From assembly GCA_004835665.1 (NCBI GenBank), contig RBKR01000003.1, forward strand, positions 744,001 to 808,000: DNA of 64,000 nt, written 5' to 3'. Shown here piece by piece: positions 31,046-42,547 of the stretch. The position numbers were made by a program, and so were the translations under genes. This stretch comes from Phoma sp. XZ068 (taxonomy: Eukaryota > Ascomycota > Dothideomycetes > Pleosporales > Didymellaceae). The stretch's first letter is position 1. Each line of letters opens with the position of its first letter. The notes under the pieces are model-generated. The model had not been told where the DNA came from. It did not search any database and worked only from the letters and a program-made list of their open reading frames with translations.

Positions 31046-32082
31046 TCAATCCTCCTCAAGCAAATAGTCCGGATCAACCTCAATAACAACCTCATCTTTC
31101 ACCACGCCACGCGGCCTCGGTGCCACAAACACAGGCACCCGCCAAACATCCCTGTTCCACTGTTCCAACACCTCGCCGTCCAGCCCACTGCACCCGTGCA
31201 AATCAAGCGCCTACGTCGCACACAAAGATTAGCCCGAGCCGCTTATCGTGTGTAACGCTACACTCGCGATCTACCTCGGGGAAATCGGACGGGAAAAATG
31301 TGGAACTGAAATTGAAATTGACATACCTGCAATCTATGCATTTTGCTTATTACTTCCACCGCCGCCTCATTAACATGCACGTTCGGACAGTCTGTGATAC
31401 GGAGGCCTTGGAGATAGCGTAGGTTCCTTGCGTCCCACAGCGAGCTGGTGAGCATGTTGCACTTGGTCAGCCCCAGGGACGACGGTTTCTCAGCTGCGTT
31501 TATCAGAGGCGCGAGCTGTGCGGCGGTGATCTCGGCGTTCTCGATGCTCAGCGTGTGGATTGCATAGGTCCACGATGGACGCGAGGAAAGTAGTGTCCAC
31601 GCTGCGCACTCTTCTTTGCGCTGCAGCGCCGTGTAGGCTCGTGGCACGGCTTGGACGGCTTCGATGCGGATGTTGAGGTCTCGTAAGGCAGGCAGTTTGG
31701 AGATGGCTGTCGCTATTGGCATTGAGAGTGTCCATAGTGTGAGATCTAGTTTCTGTAATGTGCACGCATGGCGGTTCAAGATGCTCGCGATGAGCTTGTT
31801 GTGGAACGTGAGGAGTGTACGGTAATCAAAGTCCCAGGCCCGTGGTATCTGCAGGGCTTTAGAGAGATTGTGTTTTGGCTCGTGCTGCGCCGCGAAGAGT
31901 TTGTTCTGCCAGGAGTTTTGATGAGATGGGTAGATTGCGAGGGAGAGGGATTGGAGGTTCGAATATGCCAGACTACGCGCATATTGTGACGTTTGCGCGA
32001 ATCGCAGAAGCGGCTGTAATGTGAGGGAGGCAAGGATTTGGAGGAGAAGTTCGGGCGGGAGGTTGAGTAGGGGGAGAGTCAT
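31046..32082 (-). CDS. F-box protein with leucine-rich C-terminal region
   Basis: Two exons (32082-31327 and 31210-31046) over a 116-nt GTATGT...TAG intron give 306 residues. The F-box is at the N-terminus: LPLLNLPPELLLQILASLTLQPLLRFAQTSQYARSLAY (residues ~3-40). The rest contains irregular leucine-rich repeat-like units (LQKLDLTLWTL, LPALRDLNIRI, LRYLQGLRITDCPNV, ALDLHGCSGLDGEV), the last completed by the second exon, and an acidic tail (DPDYLLEED). F-box proteins recruit targets to SCF ubiquitin ligases through Skp1. The target is unknown. Confidence 0.85.
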
Positions 32083-33497
32083 GTTGAAGACTACACTGAA
32101 GGTTCAAGATAAAGGATAAGATAGACTAGTTTGTGGAGAAATTTCCAAGAATCAGAGCGGTTTGCTGCTTTCAAATGGGCGTTCTTGCTTGCCAATGTGA
32201 CCCGTGAGGAGCTGACAGCCTTATAAGATGCCGCATCATGCACACTTGACCATAATGGAGGACTACGCAGTGATCCTTTAGCGGCATGGTTATTCTAGTC
32301 TTGGTTCATCCACCAATGCGTGTGACGTACCGCACAAATCCTCTGTTCCCCAGGCTCTGAGACATGCTACAAGTGCAGGACATATACACATGGCGCACAA
32401 GGCTCGATAGAAGGCGCAATGCTTTTCTACAAGCAGTTGCACTGTGGAGGTGCCAACAGCATACCCGAGCAAGGATGCAGATGCGCAATATGTATTTGAA
32501 GGATTTATGCAAGGGAGGGACAGAATAGGGCATCGCTGTCAGTGCTGAATAAGAATCCTTCGATCCTACGTAGGAATCTCACTACACGTGGTCAGCGTCG
32601 GTAGGGCTCGCGCAATGCCTGATGATTGTTGGGGACCATGAGGGCGTGAACACCTTGATGTTGGCTATCGCGTTGATTGTGACTTGCGCACGAGACTCCA
32701 ACCTCGCGCCATATGGATTGTCCGTATGCGGAGCCAAAATCATCGCATCGCAACTCCGATCTCCTCATAATGTCTTGGTGCACCTGATCCACATCTATCG
32801 TCTCTTCGAGTACGGTCGACGAAGGGTCCGCCGCGCACTGAGGCGTTCGCGATGTGCGGTTGCTGCGATCGGGCTGAAGGCTCGTCCCGGCAGATCACTT
32901 TTTGCCGGCAGGGGTACATATACTTGGATGATGGCTGAGACAGAAGGATGTCATCAGAAGAAACGAGATGCGCGAACATGCGCAGAACTCGTGAACAAGT
33001 GAGACATGGAGTGGTTGTGGTGGTGCAAATGACCTGGAGAGGAAGGTGGGTCTGGTGCACGACCCCATCAACAACACTCAGTACTTCGTTACTCGTTGCT
33101 TTTCCAACTCTTTAATCGCCACAACATAGTGGCCGTCATTTTCGATGAGTACACAAATAATGATAAAAGCTGAGGCGTGAGAGCTAGTCGTACCCTCGGC
33201 CATCACCCCTGGCAGCGCAGTACAGCGTAGTCTACAACGCCAGCCGATCAATGGCAAGGAGATTTCCAAGACTTTGACCGTATATTTGTGAGATGAGGCT
33301 CTTACTGTAAGTCGTGGAAGAGGAAAGGTTCGACTAAGAAACTCTGTTACACCACTTACCATAGTAGATTGTTCACATACAGAGGCAGCTCTGATGACTT
33401 ACTGCCTGGATAGGAATTGAACGAATGAATCTTTCCAAGTACCACGATTGGTGACCGCAACCCATGGTAGTTGCGTATACACCTGCCTGAACTCCCT

Positions 33498-33585
33498 CCC
33501 TGCCTTACCTTACTATCTGCCTTACCTGCCTCACCTCGCTATCTGCCTTACCTGCCTTACCTGTCTTGCCTATCATACCTGCCTA
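33498..33585 (+). repeat. Degenerate CCTGCCTTAC tandem tract
   Basis: Pyrimidine-rich imperfect repeats built from CTGCCTTAC and CTGCCTCAC units, spaced about 9-22 bases, in an otherwise unannotated region. Confidence 0.7.
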
Positions 33586-35418
33586 CGGACGAACTATGGA
33601 ATCTGCCTTCGGGCAAGTTGTCAAACCTACGGACGAGCTGTCAGATCTGCCAATGGAAAATCTGTCAAACTCGCCGATGGAAGAAGCTGGCATTCCTTGT
33701 GGAAACGTGGCATCTGCCTTCCTCGGCCATCGCTTGCTTCGTTGGCGTCCTGAACCTGGATCAACGAAATAATCTGCCGAGGACCGCTTCGTCATCGACA
33801 ACGAAAAGACAACGTCTGGCTCGCTGTGGCTGCGTACATGCCTGCTCTTCCTGACCAAGCTGCCTCAATCTTGGGTTGGCGGTTACAACAAAAAAGGTCA
33901 TCCAAGAGAGGAAAGAGACTGGACTTAGAAGTTGTGATGGCTTGACTTTCCAGGTCCAGATCGACAATACCTGGATATTGAGGGCGGTGTGTCCGAGGCC
34001 ATGCCTAGAGCGTTCGTATTCTTGGACAAGGTATACCAAGATCTTCGCTTCACCACCTACGTAGTACGTCCTGAATTGATGATCGTTATGCAAGCCGCGT
34101 CGCGCCCTCCGCAGCCGTTGACGCCCGCTCCGCCAAAACAGGTTCAAGAAGCTGGACATGCAGTACCAAGCTTAGAGCACGGACTTTGCCTCGCCCTCCT
34201 GCTTACCAAACTTTTTCCAAGAAGTCCCAAGAAAGCTGAGGCATAATTCCGCTCCTGGCATTAGTTTACTCATCAGCTTACAAGACCCTGCGGATGGTCA
34301 AACCTGGGGCCGCAAGGAGGCAGCGGTACCTGGGCGGAACCGAGAGGGATCCGTCCCCAGGAAGCGAGCGCGTGCGTCCGCGGCTGACGGCGGAGATGTT
34401 TAGGGTCGTTTGTGGAATCGATTGCGATATCTGCCGACGGTGATACTCGCGGCGACGGGGAGGAGCGGAAGTGTCAGTGGCGTCAACAGGGTGCTCGCAG
34501 ACCCGGCAAGGCTGGCACATGCCGGCAGTGAAAGAAGTCTATCACTGACCAAGTTAGCGATTGTCTCACTGCTTCACTCCTCATTGCTGCAATCAAACCG
34601 ATACGTGCTCAGAATCCTTCCGAGCAAAATTCCGCGGAATTTTGGTTGCAGATGGACGGCTGTCAATGTCGAATTGCGCTGACTCTAGTTCGAGCAACGC
34701 CCTGACGCAGTTACAGCTGCGATTCAGCGTCTTGCATGTCCAATGAACAAGGATGGCGGGATCTACCTCTGTCCATGACAAGCCTTGCATCCTGGCGACT
34801 CAGTCCGCATCAATGATCGTTCAACACTGCACTGCCTCCTTTGATGCCCTGAGCACGACCGTTTTGGACGGAGTTTCTCCACCAGCACTTGGAAGCGCAG
34901 ACCTAGCGGCCTGCCGAATCACAAGGTACATCCTGAAGCACACTGCAGCAACGTTGCGCTCGCACAGATGTCGAGGTGCGGCAAAGCCCAAATTCTTAGT
35001 CGACCGAAGGAGGGCCGGTAGAATCTACGAAACGGGAACCCGCACGAACTGCCGCAAACGAAAGGGAAATGATCGTTGCCGCAGAGGTGCCCAACGCCTC
35101 GACGCGAGCTATGTCTCTGGTCTGCATATAGTTCTGCGCCATCATGGGCTAGTTCAGACGCCCGGTTTTGCGATACCGGAAGGAACTTGCGTTCATCCCT
35201 GATTGGTCAGTGCCCATTGACTTGGGATGTCCATGTGCAAATGGAGCAGGCGTAGGCGCCATCGGGGAGGTGAGTAAATGACTTGCCGAATATTGGACGC
35301 TCTTATTACAACAGCTACAACAGGCACATGCACAACGTCCCGTCGAGGGCGATCGCGCCACGAGCCTTCCGCTGCTAGGATACCAATGTGGTTCGCATGC
35401 TCGACATTGTACGATTTG

Positions 35419-35478
35419 TTGCATGATCTATTGCATGATTCATAGCATGATTCATAGCATGATATACTGTATGATCGT
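35419..35478 (+). repeat. 12-bp minisatellite, five imperfect units
   Basis: Units TTGCATGATCTA, TTGCATGATTCA, TAGCATGATTCA, TAGCATGATATA and CTGTATGATCGT follow head to tail. The core GCATGAT contains an inverted-repeat-like GCATG. Confidence 0.85.
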
Positions 35479-38446
35479 CCCACCATGGCGCAGTGAACCG
35501 AACCGTCGATTGCATCGAGCGGTGTCATTGCATCGGCAACCCTACCGACGCTTGATTGAACTGCCGAACTTACGATTCTGTCTAGAACGCCAGCCATCGA
35601 GACAACCAAGCAGACAATGAAAGTTTATCCATCAAAGAGCGTGCAGGACTAACACATATTCACACGTGGTCGAGCTGTCAAACCGCGGTTACCAGGGTCT
35701 GGTGGACACACTAATCCTAAATGATCCCACAGGGCGTCTCCGCAAACGTCACGATGGACGAGCACCCAGTGTTCCGTATCTTTGCGTGCAAGGAGCATTT
35801 TGTGCCAGGTTGTAATCGGTCTAAGCCATGGACCTATCGTCATCAGCGTTGTCAACAGTAAAAAACTGCCCATTTCTGCGCTGCATATTATCCAAATACG
35901 AGATAACAAGGAACGCACAGTTCGGAGTTGATCCGAGCACACACTTAGCATCTGCAACTGATCCGGGACTGACAGCCCTGACGCTGCTCCCGCGCAGGAT
36001 CTGGGATTCCTATGCTTAGCTTGCAACACCAGTGCCCCTCGACTAAGACGCTTAGCAAAACTGCTTTCCCTGCAAATTTGCAGCGACTAAGGTGAATTTT
36101 GATAATTGGCAGGATTGCAATCCCAGTTACATGGTACCGCACCATACCAGAAGCCAGTGAAGCTACGGATGCGTTAGGGGCTCCATTAGCCGCAAAGGTC
36201 GGAGATCTGAAAAGGATGGCGTCGGGACTCCGGGGCAGCGGCGTTTGATGGCGTTTGTCGGTCGGCCCGAACAAGCATACATCTCCTACATTTTTGGTGC
36301 GGGAAACACGTACCAGGGAGGGGTATTTTTGCGGGAAACACCTTCAGAATCGACGGCGCGATAGTCGCCACACCGCTGGGGATCGACACATGGCACGTGA
36401 AATGGCTAGCGTTGCCTTAGTCTTCACAAACCTTTCGAGCGTCGTGAGTCTCCGAAAATGGTTTAAGGCGAGGAACGTGCTTAGTATGTGTCTGTCAAAT
36501 GTCATGCATCGCATGTTTCCATCGTCATTCGTTGATGCCAAGCGAGTGCGAGGGCGGAACGGAAGTAGTGATGCTTTGTGGATGTCGACCTACTGTGCGA
36601 ACGGAACGGATGTAAGCATGGTGAGCATCAGCCCCTGCAGGCAGGGTCGGTCGCGAACGCGACAGGCCAGAGCCCGAGCGCTTGGTAAGTTCAACCCTCC
36701 CTCCCCCAAAGCGAAGCTTTCAATGTCGAAGCGACGAGTCGTGGAACTCGCTCCACCAGTGATCGTCTGCGCACTAACAGGCCTATCAAACACACATCAT
36801 CCCGCTCATTACAGCGAGGCTGTGTCCAACCCCAGTATTACTGGAGCGCCCATGCCTCAATAAGGATGGAATGCGAATGTCAAGATGCACCTGGGAAACC
36901 CCGTTGTCACTGATCCTTCGCCAGACACTTCAAGATTGAATGGCAAGTGACGCGAAAGAACGGCGCCTCCTTAGCGCGCTGTGAACCTAGACGACGCTCT
37001 GACGTCCAACTTGAGGCGGGCCGACCCAAATGTACGAAACGTGACCAACGATGTTCCCACCCAACGCCTAATTCATCAAACGTTCAGGCGGGACGTTTGA
37101 CATTACGGACCCTTCCAGGAAGCTTGTCGCACTGCTTGCCACGGAGAAATACACTTTGGGCGAGTGTGCCGGATTGGCAAACGATTGCAGGGCGGGTGGC
37201 TGGTACCGTACCCTACGGCGACCGTTGGATAGCGATTCTGTCTGATATTTAGAAACGGCACATTTCACGTTTCACTGAGAGTGACTGTGTCTGGGAATAC
37301 GTTCATGGAGAACAGTAGTAGTGTTCGCACATGAAAGAGGCTCAGCGCAACGCGTGTCCGCTTGCCAAGTCATTTCGATTTACAAGTCTTGAGAGCAGGC
37401 TTCATCCTTTGCGCGCAAAGCGCTTTTCTGTGGACGATGACTTGGCAGGAGACTGTGCGCCTCACTCCAGCTGCTAGAGTCGTACGTACCGCACAATTTT
37501 TAACGTCGATGGCCGGGGCTTGCGGAAGACCAGGATTCGAGATCGGGTGCAGATTGCAACCATTCTTGGCCGTAGTTGAATACCAGCCTCACTTCAGATC
37601 AACCCGTATCTGCCTTCGTTGGTAATCCCAACGGTCGCACTACTCTCACCACAGACATGGTTCCATAAGCTGCGAAGTCGCGGCCGGGTCCGTGCAACCG
37701 CTGCTTGGAGGGGTCCCAAACATGGCACTCCCCTGGACGAGTGGTCTTGGTCTGGTAATCCGGAATGAGATGCCCCAGCCTTGCGACATGCGGGTCCGTG
37801 TGCGAGTAGTCCCCTCTGGCGATCCTAAAGTCACCAAGTGGTTCGATCGTTAGTTGCTACCCCACGTGAACTGGCAAGTACCGTCGCCCTACAGGTTCAT
37901 GTCCACCACCTGCACCGTGCAACCGTTGCTTGAGCGTTGACAGTGTGCCAGATATGACAGGACCCTTGTTCGGATTTCGAGACGTTACATTTGATTGAAT
38001 GTGTGAATACGTCTAAATGCCTGTGCGCTATGCACTGGATAATTGTAACTATGTCGTAATAATTCGCTAGTTGATATCTGCGCGATTATCCCAATCCGAT
38101 TGCACCTGTGTAACTATTCTGGCAGTGGTGGACTTGTGCGCCTTCATGCGTCTAATAACGCTATGTTGAAGATTAGACCTGGAGTCCAAAACCCGTAAAT
38201 GTGCAGGGGTCACATTTCTCAAGGGGCTCCTTTAATCCTACAATCCTGGCGGCTGTCGCTTGGGACCAAAAAGGGCTCCTGTGGCATTGTTTGAACGCAA
38301 GGCGCGGCCTTTCTGAGGTCTGGCTCCTACGAGTCTGTGATTGTGATTGGTTGGTGTGCGTGGGAAACAGTTCCGGCAGTCGTGCCACACAATTTCATTT
38401 TTTGTGTCACGAAGCGAACGTCTACCCGGGTATTGACAACGACCAT

Positions 38447-40752
38447 CTATTGCTTGAACATCATGGCAGGATCCACTGGGAAGCCTTGAACATTGAATCG
38501 TGGGTCGTACGCGGTAGGGTTCACACTGATGTTGTGGGTATGTATGTGGGTATGCTGAGCGACGGTCGACGGAAGCTGAGACGAGGGATGACCAACAATC
38601 TGCGCGCGCGACTGTGTCATGGGCGGCTCATAAGGCCCTGGTGTTGCCGAGTTGCTTCTAGGCGCAGACCCGGAGGAATGCGACGTATTGTGAGTTGAAT
38701 CATAAATCGACATATCATCAATGTGAGATGTTGGAGCTGGAACCATGGGCTGTTGGGACGTGCTGAACGGGAGTTGAGCACCCGTTTGTGCAGCAAGTCT
38801 GCGAATCAACTCATTCGATGGATACGTTGGTGAAATGACGGATGGAAGCGCTGAGAATTCGTCGCTTGCGTTCGAAGGTACCATTCCACCACTAGCACCG
38901 AGCCCCATCGACGTGGGGAGCGTTTGGGGCAGGTTCAGAGACCGAGGAAGGGGTAGGTTGGGCAGGACTTCCTGCAGCTTCGCGAGAAGTAGTGGCAGAT
39001 ATCGCGACTGACCGCCTCGAAGCGTTTGAATCAGTGTCAAGAAGCGAGAAACATAATCTCGTGGACCCAAAGCAAAAGCATCTGGCGAAAACGACGTACA
39101 AGCTACCACGTCAGTCAGGCAGCAAGCGATATCGAATAACTTTTCGATCTGCAGTGGTGTTAGCCCAAACTCGTATCCAAAACGTGTCAAGCTCGAAACG
39201 GTAAAGAAATGCAAAGTGCGTGCGCATGGACGAGGAGTGTGTAGACTAGTGGACCACAAAGCGAACTTCAAAGATTGACGTTGCGGTGGCCCGTGCTGAT
39301 GCCATATGTAACAGGGGTTGTACCATCGGAGCGAGCAGGGGTCTGAAAGCGCAGCAGGAATGGACTGGAGGAATGGGTGGAAACGGAATCTGGAGTGGCA
39401 CTCACTAGTCCAACGCCGTGTACCTCCATGGCCGGCTGTGAAAATTGGTGTGTCATGGTCAGAAGATCCCTTGAAATCTGGATTGGGAATTTGAAAGTCA
39501 TGGATGTGTCCTGACTGACGCTGCTGACGAGTCCTTGGCAGACGCACAGTTGCCAGACCATCGCTCTTAGCCATTGTTGAGTGACTCGGATTTCGACGGC
39601 TTGCGCTTCGGTGCATTCGAGATACGCTGGGACTGCCTCGGAGAGCTGTGTCTGCAATTGGGTGATCCACGAAGGGTTTGCGTGGCTGTGAACTCGATTC
39701 CAGACGTTGATAAATGTGTCGTCGATGGTCTTGTACAGATTGATCATCAGTTCAAGGCCAACAGCAACCGGTCGATCTGAAGGCACTTCGTCCAGGGCAG
39801 GAGGGTGAATAGTTGGATAGAGTGTAATTGGTCGGTGCTTGTGAATGGCATATGTCCTGGAATCGGGGTCAGCTGTGACGCGCATGAGTCGGAGGTAATG
39901 GTACCTTTCGGCCATAAAGAGTAGCCAGTAAAGCACACGTTTGCGGGACGTATCGAGAGGGTCGTGCTTATAAGTTTCTTCGTTGTGCATGCCCAGAAGT
40001 TGTGCTTGTGTAGTGGCTTCGCGCAGATACGACCATGCTGTGTTTTCCTTGGCCAGTCCAAAGTAACATCCACAGTACAGCCATGATGTGAGGACGGTCC
40101 AGTGTGTTGGGTTCTCGCGGTAGTCGTACCCTCTGCGTACGCGAACGGATTCTTCTAGAAGGATGTGTCCAAATTGCACGTTGGACATTTGAGCCATCTC
40201 GTGGCGCTCGAGAAGGTTGGGTTGGGCCTTCATGTTTGCTTGAATCATGACATATGCACACAGGGCAGAAACCATGCAGTAGGCTTCGATTGAGCGGTCC
40301 ATGTTTACGACGGCCTCTTGCGCCCGTTGTCGGTGCAGTACGGGCTGTGAAGGATAGACATTGACGAAGAAGAATTCCATGCAGCTCTCGACGAGGGCGA
40401 GCGGTAACAGGCCCGGCGTTCGAACATTCTGTGAGGAGAGTGGGCGTCCATCGTGGCCGAGTTCTTGTGGAAAGCCAGAAGCTAGTTGTGCGTTGCGTTG
40501 ATTCTCACGCAGTTCGGAGAGCACCTTGGCCCGGCTGCCCTTGGGTCCTTTCTTCTGGGGGATGGCGTTGTATGTGCATGCTAGGCCGGCAGATACACAG
40601 TTCTTGCACGGGTTGGTGCCTTCACCTATGCATTTTACTTTTCTTCGGTGGCAGCTACAGCAAGGTCAGTGGTTGCCAGGACGGTGACAACAGCATACAC
40701 ACCTATCGCAGGCTCGCTTGACGGGAGCAATGGTGGTGGTAGTGGAGGCCAT
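38447..40752 (-). CDS. Zn(II)2Cys6 fungal transcription factor
   Basis: Three exons (40752-40703, 40654-39406, 39148-38447) give 666 residues. The first splice assembles the binuclear zinc cluster with cysteines at 15, 18, 25, 33, 36 and 43 (ACDSCHRRKVKC, PCKNCVSAGLAC), followed by the basic linker NAIPQKKGPKGSRAKV. The fungal-specific transcription factor domain follows (YCMVSALCAYVMIQ, LTSWLYCGCYFGLAKENTAWSYLREATTQAQLLGMH, TSRKRVLYWLLFMAERYHYLR, AIHKHRPITLYPTIH). The last intron is 257 nt, much longer than the others; splicing joins HGVGL to IEKLFDIACCLTDVVACTSF, and retention would truncate the protein. The overall layout is like sugar-utilisation regulators, but the target pathway is not visible here. 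Confidence 0.9.
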
Positions 40753-42547
40753 GGTGATGTGATGGTGTAGGCTAGTGGACGAAAGAACCGTCCTCCGGTG
40801 GATGTGGGTTGGCGGCCAAGCGGATCCAATGGGACTATGTATGTTCACTATGTTACTCTCAGGTCAGGGAGGTGTTTTCGCATGGTTCTTGTGTCATCAT
40901 GCTTGGAGAGATTCAGAGAACGCCCATTCGCACCTGATTGAACCAGGACGAGAGAACGACCAAGCGTCAAAGCGTCAAAGCGTCAAAGCCGCATATTAGA
41001 GCTTGGACTAGTGGCTTCCGCTGCGTTACAGGGGGGTTGCTGGTCACTACGCGAGTCCAATCAAAAGCAGTGGAGGCGTGTCCGCCACCCCTGATACCAG
41101 TGCTGGGGAAAGGATTCTGCTGCAGGGTAGGTCAACGCTTACCATCCGGTTGCCAGCCTGCAAGCTTGGGCGGTCTGCTGGGCTGGAACAGGCCTGACGA
41201 CGACTACCAGGCTGACCGCTCGGCGTCTGTACTTTGTCGAGGGGTGGCACGGTTCCTTCCAGTGCTGCGGGAGCTTTTGCTAGGGCGTATGCACGGAGAG
41301 CTGCCAATGGTCCGAAAATCTCCCGCGCAGCAGGAGTCCGTGGAAATCGTAAACGAAGCGCTTTCGGCAGGTAAACCGCGAAGGACAGGCGCAACCCAAC
41401 TGACCGCCCTTGCATGCCCTTTTCGTGCCTCTGCTGCACCCGCTGCCTATCCTGACTGCCCGGGCAGCAGCAATTTCCCCATGCTCTGCGACGCGACTGC
41501 TGGGGTGATTCATTGCTCGACGATCCACCTTGCGGGTACTTCAAACATTTTTGTCAACAGCGCATCGCCCGCTGCCCATTTCCAACCCCCATCATCTGTC
41601 GCTGCCCCAAACTGGCACTCGTAGCAATCCTCGGAATGCTCCGGTACACTGGTGGCTACCTATGTCGTCATCTCTACGGCCGGTGTACCCAAGGACCCAT
41701 GCAGCGGGCAGGAAAAAGGACGCAGACTGCTGCGAGCAGTCGCATTTCTCCTTCGAACAGGAGGGAAAGTAGTCGCGAGGCGCAGTCGTCTCATGGCCGC
41801 ATCTGAGAGGTCAGGTCGAGATGTGACTTTGAGCGGCAGCCGCGGCATCGCCCGTCATTGTCGCCACAGGGCCTCGAACCGTTTGTTGGTGGATGTTTTT
41901 GGGGCAGATTTCGAACCTGAGGTTTCTGAGGTGCAAACTTCCACACCGTCAGCGCAGCGACACACTGCTTATATCTTTTTGACGTCCCTCTAAAGGCCCT
42001 TTTACGGACTCATCCCGCCGACTGGAAGCAACCAGGGTCCCGAGATGCTGCCGACCACAACCATCATGATGGGGATGCAGTGTTGCGCAGTCGAATGAGA
42101 ATGGTCCGGAAAGCGTTCCAGAGTGAGGTGCCACACGCTGTCTAGGCCTTACGCGCCACACATCCACCCCAGCAGGAAAGGTTACACTGCAACTATCACC
42201 ACAGCAGCGTATGGGAAGACGACAGGGCGCCGCACGGAAACATTCATGTATTTGTGGTGTTGCAGCGTGCGATTCCAGGGTGCTGGGTACATGTATAAGT
42301 GATGTGCTGGAGTAGTGCGCCGCTTCGTGTGTTCTAACTTGAATTTGCAAATCACAGGGATCAGCTCCGCGGAGCACTCATCGGTGAACACGGGATATAT
42401 TTATACACCATACTGAAAATGTTTACAACGGGGACATTCCCATGCTAATCGCTCGCCTGGTAAGCTACTTGAAAACAATCACGCCTAAAAATGCAAATTC
42501 AACTCGCATGCAACGCTTCGGCTCCATCGTCCAAATCAATACCCTCT
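40753..42547. other. Intergenic region, no gene supported
   Basis: 1.8 kb containing the promoter of the Zn2Cys6 factor and the 3' flank of the b561 gene. Frames of up to 228 codons exist but overlap on both strands, are Pro/Arg/Ser/Ala-rich without domains and look like chance. A short GCGTCAAA repeat lies at 40,964-40,987. Confidence 0.45.
40964..40987 (+). repeat. 8-bp direct repeat (GCGTCAAA, three copies)
   Basis: Three perfect head-to-tail copies, about 210 bases upstream of the transcription factor start codon, so they lie in its promoter or 5' region. Confidence 0.85.

Larger units (their letters stand above)
32083..38446. other. Gene-poor 6.4-kb region
   Basis: No frame here exceeds about 200 codons, none has recognisable domains, and competing frames on both strands are of similar length, so I annotate no gene. 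It is not especially AT-rich, so classic RIP-mutated transposon sequence is not obvious by eye. It holds two tandem repeats (33,498-33,585 and 35,419-35,478), and near-duplicate short segments (CCGTGCAACCG followed by C/T-TGCTTG at ~37,691 and ~37,911). It could be degenerate mobile DNA, a non-coding RNA locus, or simply spacer and the promoter of flanking genes. Confidence 0.5.

Noticed and set aside
34753..35202. 149-codon frame in the gene-poor region
   Set aside because: Composition is Arg/Ser/Ala-rich without domains; competing antisense frames exist; treated as chance.
35193..35609. 138-codon minus-strand frame with Cys/Ser/Tyr repeats
   Set aside because: The repeats come from the 12-bp minisatellite, whose length keeps any frame open; flanks lack protein character.
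36255..36863. 202-codon frame in the gene-poor region
   Set aside because: Longest frame in the desert, but it has no domain, no promoter sign and codon use unlike the neighbouring genes. Transcript data could revive it.
32083..38446. Transposon, tRNA or CRISPR content
   Set aside because: No transposase, reverse transcriptase or integrase motif, no paired terminal repeats and no convincing tRNA A/B boxes or spaced repeats were seen; CRISPR is not expected in a fungus.
40938..41624. 228-codon plus-strand frame upstream of the Zn2Cys6 gene
   Set aside because: It begins inside the GCGTCAAA repeat, is opposed by a 165-codon antisense frame and shows no motif.
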